64,000 bases of DNA, from assembly GCA_023425865.1 (NCBI GenBank), contig JAFABV010000002.1:62001-126000 (forward strand), written 5' to 3'. The notes under the pieces are model-generated. The model was not told the DNA's origin, did no database searches, and saw only the letters and a program-made list of their open reading frames with translations. The DNA comes from Bacteroidota bacterium. Lineage in GTDB: Bacteria; Bacteroidota; Bacteroidia; Bacteroidales; Bacteroidaceae. This document shows, piece by piece, positions 59,254 to 64,000 of this stretch; the first letter of the stretch is position 1; each line of letters starts with the position of its first letter. A program made the translations under genes and the position numbers.

Positions 59254-61347
59254 CTATTTAGCGACGATAGAAATGGCGTAGCCACCTCCGGCGGCGGCGC
59301 GGAGCTTGAGGCGGGTCTTCGAGGTCACGGTGCGCTTCACGATGTTGTAGCTTTGCGGACGGGTCTTGTAGTCGGCATCGGCACCGTCGGTATAGATGGT
59401 GGCCTCGTATTTGCGGCCCTTGTCCAGAAAGTCGAGGGCGATGTTTGAGGTGCGTGGCTCCATACCGGCTACGCTGCCCACAAACCAGCTGTCGGTGCCC
59501 TTGGCCTTGCGGGCCACGGTGATATACTCCATAGGCTCGGCTTCCAGATAGAGAGATTTGTCCCAATCGAGGGCCACGTCCTTGATAAACTGGAAGGCAT
59601 CCTTATGCTTCATGTAATTCTCGGGGAAGTCGGCGGCCATCTGCAACGGACTGTACATGGTGACATAGAGGGCCAGCTGTCCGCAGATGGTGGAGTTGAC
59701 ATGCGAGCCGTTGGCGCAGTCCATCTCGAAGATGCCCGGGGTGTAGTCCATCGGACCGCCCTGCAGTCGGGTGAAAGGCAGTATGGCCGTTTGGCCGGGC
59801 TTGGTGCCGCCAAAGGCCTGGTACTCGGTGCCGCGGGCGCTCTCGTTGCCAATGAGGTTGGGGTACGTACGGCACAGGCCGGTGGGACGCACGGCCTCGT
59901 GGGCGTTGACCATGATGCGGTAGTCGGCGGCGCGCTTCACGGCGTGCAGGTAGTGGTTGATCTCCAACTGGCTGTAGTGGTGCTCGCCGCGGGGGATGAT
60001 GTTGCCCACGTAGCCGCTCTTCACGGCATCGTAGCCGTAGTCGTTCATCAGCTGGTAGGCCCGGTCCATGTATTTCTCATAGTTCATCACCGATGAGGAC
60101 GTCTCGTGGTGCATCATCAGCTTCACGCCTTTGGAGTGGGCATAGTCGTTGAGAGCCTTGATGTCGAAGTCGGGATACGGGGTGAGGAAGTCGAAGACGT
60201 CTTCCTTCATGTTGCCTGCCCAGTCTTCCCATCCGATGTTCCAGCCCTCGACGAGTACGGCGTCGAAACCGTTGTCGGCGGCGAAGTCGATGTATCGGCG
60301 CACGTTGGCGTTGTTGGCCGAGTGGCGTCCCGAGGGCGTGGCCTTGCTGTAATTGGTCACTCCGAGCTTGACCGAGGGAAACTGGTTGGTGTAGGCCCAG
60401 TCGCCCTTACCCGAGATCATCTCCCACCACACACCGATGTATTTGGAGGGATGTATCCAGCTGGTGTCGGTGAGCTTGCAGGGCTCGTTGAGGTTGAGGA
60501 TGAGGTTGGAGGCCAGTACCTTGCGTGCGTCGTCGGTCACCATGATGGTACGCCAGGGGCTCTGGCAGGGCGACTGCAGCCAGCCTTTCATGCCCTGTGC
60601 GTCGGGGGTGAGCCAGGAGCGGAAGGTCATGGTTTTGTCGTCGAGGTTGAGGTGCATGGCCGGATAGTTGACCAGGGCTGCCTCGTGGAGGTTGAGGTAG
60701 AGGCCGTCGTCGGTCTTGAGCATCAGCGAGGTCTGCACACCGGTGTCAGAGAAGACGGTCTGCGACATGTTGCCCGACACAGCCTTCTGTAGCAGTCCGC
60801 GGATGTCAGCAAGGCGAGAGCGCGTGTACTCATACTCCTGGGTGTCGTAGTCGCCGGGAATCCACCATGCCGTGTGGTTGCCCGTCATGGCAAACTCGGT
60901 GCGCTCTTCCTTGACGGTGAAGTAGTTGAGCTTGCCCTCCTGCGGAAACTCGTAGCGCAGCCCCACGCCCTCGTCGTAGACGCGGAAGCGGATGTTCATG
61001 TAGCGGTCGGTCTTGGTCTGGACGAGCCGCACAAGGAGTTCGTTGTAATGGTTGCGTATGGTGCTGTTCTCGCCCCATACGGGTTTCCATGTCTCATCGA
61101 AGGTAGATGTCTCTTCACCTGCGAGGGTGAAGCCGTCGAGCAAGTTCTCGGCGTTGGCCAGTTCATAGCCGAGACGGCTGGGCTTGATGATGGTCTTGCC
61201 GCGGAAGTTCACCGTGTAGGTGGGTGTGGTGCCGTCGAGGGTGAACACTACTTTCACCGTGCCGCCGGGCGATGACACCTCTGCGGCACCGGCCGTCAGC
61301 ACGGCCAGGGCGAAGAGGCAGAGTAAAGAGGAAAACAATCTTTTCAT
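59254..61347 (-). CDS. susB: Glycoside hydrolase family 97 alpha-glucosidase (SusB-like)
   Basis: 697 residues from the ATG at 61345-61347 with signal peptide MKRLFSSLLCLFALAVLTAG. The N-terminal beta-sandwich is followed by the catalytic barrel (LVEGWNIGWEDW, KSGYVGNIIPRGEHHYS, VNAHEAVRPTGLCRTYPN, NESARGTEYQ) and a C-terminal beta domain. The Glu residues in HEAVRP and NESARG, and Gly instead of Asp after KS, fit the inverting SusB subclass rather than the retaining alpha-galactosidases (inference). It should trim glucose from oligosaccharides in the periplasm. Confidence 0.94.
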   Translation of the reverse strand: MKRLFSSLLCLFALAVLTAGAAEVSSPGGTVKVVFTLDGTTPTYTVNFRGKTIIKPSRLGYELANAENLLDGFTLAGEETSTFDETWKPVWGENSTIRNHYNELLVRLVQTKTDRYMNIRFRVYDEGVGLRYEFPQEGKLNYFTVKEERTEFAMTGNHTAWWIPGDYDTQEYEYTRSRLADIRGLLQKAVSGNMSQTVFSDTGVQTSLMLKTDDGLYLNLHEAALVNYPAMHLNLDDKTMTFRSWLTPDAQGMKGWLQSPCQSPWRTIMVTDDARKVLASNLILNLNEPCKLTDTSWIHPSKYIGVWWEMISGKGDWAYTNQFPSVKLGVTNYSKATPSGRHSANNANVRRYIDFAADNGFDAVLVEGWNIGWEDWAGNMKEDVFDFLTPYPDFDIKALNDYAHSKGVKLMMHHETSSSVMNYEKYMDRAYQLMNDYGYDAVKSGYVGNIIPRGEHHYSQLEINHYLHAVKRAADYRIMVNAHEAVRPTGLCRTYPNLIGNESARGTEYQAFGGTKPGQTAILPFTRLQGGPMDYTPGIFEMDCANGSHVNSTICGQLALYVTMYSPLQMAADFPENYMKHKDAFQFIKDVALDWDKSLYLEAEPMEYITVARKAKGTDSWFVGSVAGMEPRTSNIALDFLDKGRKYEATIYTDGADADYKTRPQSYNIVKRTVTSKTRLKLRAAAGGGYAISIVAK

Positions 61348-61441
61348 GTTTGATGTTCTATTGATGATTTGAAGGGTTAGTGTGTTTGCCGTGGCCATGC
61401 TTAACAGACGGGGCTGCCTGGCACGGCGCACGGCTTGTTTG

Positions 61442-62896
61442 TCAGTTGGCCTTGGTCAGCCTGATGATCTTGCATCCGTGTGCGGGTATCTCAGCCTCCA
61501 CCTTGGTGGTTACGGTGCCCTCGTTGGTGTGGGTCCAGAGGTTGCGGACGTTCCAGGTGCCGGCGAGGCCAATGCCGCCCAGGTCGAGGCTGCGGAGGGC
61601 TGTGGCCTGCTCGCGGTTGAAGAGGCCTATAACCCAGCTGCCGTCGCTCATCTGCCCGTACCATACTTCGCCGTCGGTGTTCCAGAAGTCGCGGGCCAGG
61701 GGCTGACCCACGAAACCGTCTTTCTGCAAGGCCAGCATCTCCTCGTTCTGGAAGAACTTCAGGTCGCTGCCCTCGGGAAGGTCGGTCACGGAGATGGGAC
61801 CTCCGGCCATCAACGGCAGCGACACGGCCGACATCTTTTCGTCGTCGTTGGCGAAGGAGCCGATGCGGATAAAGTCGCCGTCGAGGCGTACCTTCTTGCG
61901 GCCGGATATTTTAGACCAGTTAATGAAGCCGTCGAAGGCATTCTCGGAGTTGGGCCAGCCACCACGCAGTGAGCCGCGGTTGTTGTCGGAGAATCGGTAC
62001 CAGGAACCTTCTAAGGCATCGGCGTCGATGCGGATCATATTGCCTGCGTATTTCTCTATGATGGCATTGTTTTTCAGGTGGGGCATGACGAGAGACACGT
62101 AGATGCCGTACCGCTGTGCATACTTGTTGATCCATTGCATGCCTTTGACATAACGTTCACGGCCGTAGCCCCGGTCGATCTGGTCGGTGTAGTTCATGCC
62201 ATCCTCATACCATGAGAGGAAGTCCATGCGGATGTACTTCACGCCAAGGTCGGCGTAGTGCTTGAAGAAGCCCTCGAAGAACTGCTCCGCTCCCGGGTGG
62301 TCGGTGACTACCCAGCCAAACTGGTCGTTCTTGTTGGGATGGAGCACGTCGGTGTCGGTGGCCGGATTGTAGCGCAGGCTGCTCACCTTGATGCCATCGG
62401 TGCCGGGGATGACGGCGTCGGGATTGGTGTAGTGCAGCCAGAACGGACTGTCGTAGACGCCGAGCTTCAGGCCCTTGGCCTTGAGCTTGGCGATAATGGT
62501 GGTAAGCTCCACCTCCGGTGAGTTCTCGTCTTTCTGCGTATGGCTGTATCGGGTCATGTAGCCGTTGTCGCCGCTCATAGAGGCAAAGCCGTCGGTGACG
62601 AGCATGTCGTAGCCGTAGGGCTTCAGGTGGGTGGCCACATAGTCGATGGCTTCGTCCCAGTCGGCCTCGGTGAAGATATTGGGATACGAGCCGTCTTTCT
62701 CTTGCTGGCGCAGCGCACCATAGACGCTCCAGTAGAGGGGCGCGTAGTCCATGCCCTCCTGCTCGGCCAGCGGGGTGAGACCTATGGTGGGGTCTTCCTT
62801 GTCGACACTAAGGTCACTGGTGACATCCCACTCGTTGCTGTTGCAGCTTGTCAGAAGGGTGGCGAGGGCCAGACCTGCTATCAAATATTTCTTCAT
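61442..62896 (-). CDS. Clan GH-D-like (GH27/GH36) lipoprotein alpha-glycosidase
   Basis: 484 residues from the ATG at 62894-62896. The lipoprotein signal is LATLLTSC. The barrel shows VTDGFASMSGDNGYMTRY, the probable nucleophile Asp in VKYIRMDFLSWYEDG (about residue 227) and a candidate acid/base Asp in RIDADALEGSWYRF. A C-terminal beta domain ends GCKIIRLTKAN. Family GH27 includes alpha-galactosidases and isomaltodextranases; beside GH66 and GH97 an alpha-glucan-active enzyme is the better guess. Exact family and substrate remain open. Confidence 0.75.
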   Translation of the reverse strand: MKKYLIAGLALATLLTSCNSNEWDVTSDLSVDKEDPTIGLTPLAEQEGMDYAPLYWSVYGALRQQEKDGSYPNIFTEADWDEAIDYVATHLKPYGYDMLVTDGFASMSGDNGYMTRYSHTQKDENSPEVELTTIIAKLKAKGLKLGVYDSPFWLHYTNPDAVIPGTDGIKVSSLRYNPATDTDVLHPNKNDQFGWVVTDHPGAEQFFEGFFKHYADLGVKYIRMDFLSWYEDGMNYTDQIDRGYGRERYVKGMQWINKYAQRYGIYVSLVMPHLKNNAIIEKYAGNMIRIDADALEGSWYRFSDNNRGSLRGGWPNSENAFDGFINWSKISGRKKVRLDGDFIRIGSFANDDEKMSAVSLPLMAGGPISVTDLPEGSDLKFFQNEEMLALQKDGFVGQPLARDFWNTDGEVWYGQMSDGSWVIGLFNREQATALRSLDLGGIGLAGTWNVRNLWTHTNEGTVTTKVEAEIPAHGCKIIRLTKAN

Positions 62897-62925
62897 GTTA
62901 TAGGGTTTTCTGTTAGGTTGATGAT

Positions 62926-64000
62926 TTATGCGCCCACGTAGGTCACATTGATTTTCTTGGTCGAGAAGTTGATGACAATCTTGTAGGTACCAGCCCTGGT
63001 GACCTTCCACTTGTTGTCGTCACCGCCTTTGACCACGTTGCCATTGACGATGCCCGAGGCATTGACCTCGGTAGCGGGTGCCGGAGCCTGCAGCCAGTCG
63101 CCGGAGAAATCTTCGTTGGTTGAGGTCAGGGCCACCTTGAACTCGCCTTCTTTCAGTGAGCCCTCCCAGGTGTAGGTGAGTGGGGAGGATGAGGCTTTCG
63201 TCATGGCCGTGCCCGAGATGCTCCAACCGGTGGGCGTGGCATCGCCTACGAGGCGGGCTTCGCCGGTGGCGATGCTCGATGCCGCGTCGCCCACATACTC
63301 GGCCGTAATCTTATGGGCAGACATGTCCAGGGTGAGCACATAGTTGCCGGCCTTGGTGACCTTCCACTGGTTGTCGGTACTCTTGCCGTTGCCCGCTACC
63401 ACGCCATCGGCAGATGCGCCGTCTTGGCTGATCACCGTCTCGGCCGCAGGGGCATAGAACCAGTCCTTGTCCTCGGTGCCAAAGTCGCCGGTATTGGTAG
63501 ACATCAGCTTGAAGGTGCCCTCCCTGAGCTCACCGGCGTAGACAAAGCTGTGGTCGGAAACCTTCTTCAGTGGCAGTGCCTCGCCAATAGACCATCCGGT
63601 TCCGGCTCCTCCTAACAGATACAGCGTCTCGGTGGCCCAAGCGTCGCTGGCAGGTGCCGCGGCGTAGGAGGCGACAGTGACGGTGTGGGCGGTGAGGTCG
63701 AACACGAGCTTGTAGGTGCCGGCCTCAGTCACCTTCCACTTGTAGTCGGCGCCTCCGACGGTCATGCCCTGCTTGGACACACCCTCGTGGTTGAGCGTGA
63801 CACCGTCTTCGGGAGCCTGGATGTATGGACCGGCCCAGTCTTTCATTACCGTGGCATCGTAGATGAGTTTGAAGTCACCAGTCTTGAGGAAGCCCTCATA
63901 GGTGAATTGTAGGGGAGCGTCAGACGTCTTGATAAACATCGTGGCCTGGGTCTGGTCGTCGGTCCAACCCGACGGTGTGGCGTCGCCGATGAAGCCAAGG
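62926..64000 (-). CDS. SusE/SusF-like surface glycan-binding protein, C-terminal part
   Basis: The N-terminus lies beyond the window. The visible 358 residues comprise three tandem SusE/SusF-type starch-binding-like domains of about 110 residues. Each has a G-A-T-P-S-GW-type opening (GDATPSGW, GGAGTGWSIG, GDATPTGWSI), a strand with EGxFK, and an end of the form KVTxAGxYxxxxDxxxxxI. Conserved Trp residues near each domain start could bind sugar. It is the first gene seen of the locus; susC and susD are expected upstream. It is 29 bases from the next gene, so co-transcription is likely. Confidence 0.9.
   Translation of the reverse strand, partial: LGFIGDATPSGWTDDQTQATMFIKTSDAPLQFTYEGFLKTGDFKLIYDATVMKDWAGPYIQAPEDGVTLNHEGVSKQGMTVGGADYKWKVTEAGTYKLVFDLTAHTVTVASYAAAPASDAWATETLYLLGGAGTGWSIGEALPLKKVSDHSFVYAGELREGTFKLMSTNTGDFGTEDKDWFYAPAAETVISQDGASADGVVAGNGKSTDNQWKVTKAGNYVLTLDMSAHKITAEYVGDAASSIATGEARLVGDATPTGWSISGTAMTKASSSPLTYTWEGSLKEGEFKVALTSTNEDFSGDWLQAPAPATEVNASGIVNGNVVKGGDDNKWKVTRAGTYKIVINFSTKKINVTYVGA

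Noticed and set aside
59064..59285. Longer N-terminus for the GH66 gene
   Set aside because: It overlaps the 3' end of the GH97 gene and would bury the signal peptide that starts at 59063.

Overview
The window looks like chromosomal DNA of a Bacteroidales bacterium, most likely a Prevotella-type member of the Prevotellaceae. This is inferred from gene content: a SecD-SecF fusion, DUF4271, DUF6089 and DUF6242 proteins, SusB/SusF-type glycan genes, an MsrB-MsrA lipoprotein, and the order hemD-rnpA-yidD-tyrS. It is also inferred from the promoters. Many genes carry the Bacteroidetes -7 box TAnnTTTG, and at least seven have a TTGG motif exactly 19 bases upstream. There are no rRNA genes, phage or transposase genes, or CRISPR arrays. 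One tRNA (Gln) is present. The genes at both window edges are cut off.

Layout. 1-6.4 kb: the start of a DUF5118/DUF5117-type metalloprotease, secDF, an endonuclease/exonuclease/phosphatase-fold membrane protein and a rhomboid protease. 6.5-9 kb: an HU gene and a two-gene uronate catabolism unit (kduI and a gluconate 5-dehydrogenase-like SDR). 9-19.5 kb: a GC-rich outer-membrane barrel, a superoxide reductase without center I, a DEAD-box helicase with an RRM protein, MsrBA, a small barrel protein, tRNA-Gln, a SIMPL protein and Dps; several of these handle oxidative or cold stress. 19.5-25 kb: DUF4271-hemD-rnpA-yidD-tyrS, and metK behind a SAM-II-like riboswitch. 25-31 kb: two tandem M16 peptidases. 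31-34 kb: xerD and aroQ diverging, then an O-methyltransferase. 33.7-44 kb: a ten-gene envelope cluster, DUF6242-DUF6089-uppS-bamA-three OmpH/Skp genes-murI-rbfA-FtsX-type permease. 44-57 kb: a tiny membrane-peptide gene, pckA, upp, a 2-oxoacid:ferredoxin oxidoreductase, a nucleoside kinase, phenylacetate-CoA ligase with an ACT protein, DUF1893, and a winged-helix/membrane-protein pair. 57-64 kb: the distal end of a polysaccharide utilization locus (SusF-like, a clan GH-D-like hydrolase, GH97, GH66), which suggests alpha-glucan, probably dextran, breakdown.

The intergenic DNA holds the least explained structure. A 23-bp unit built on a 20-bp palindrome is tandemly repeated at three separate loci. 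A 22-bp tandem array and a 7-bp array also occur, the 7-bp array running into the start codon of a methyltransferase. An approximately 260-280 bp dispersed element occurs twice, and several long hairpins are present. The best candidate for an undescribed gene is a complete mini transcription unit near 44.2-44.4 kb. It has a promoter, a leader hairpin, a 31-residue single-helix membrane peptide and a terminator.
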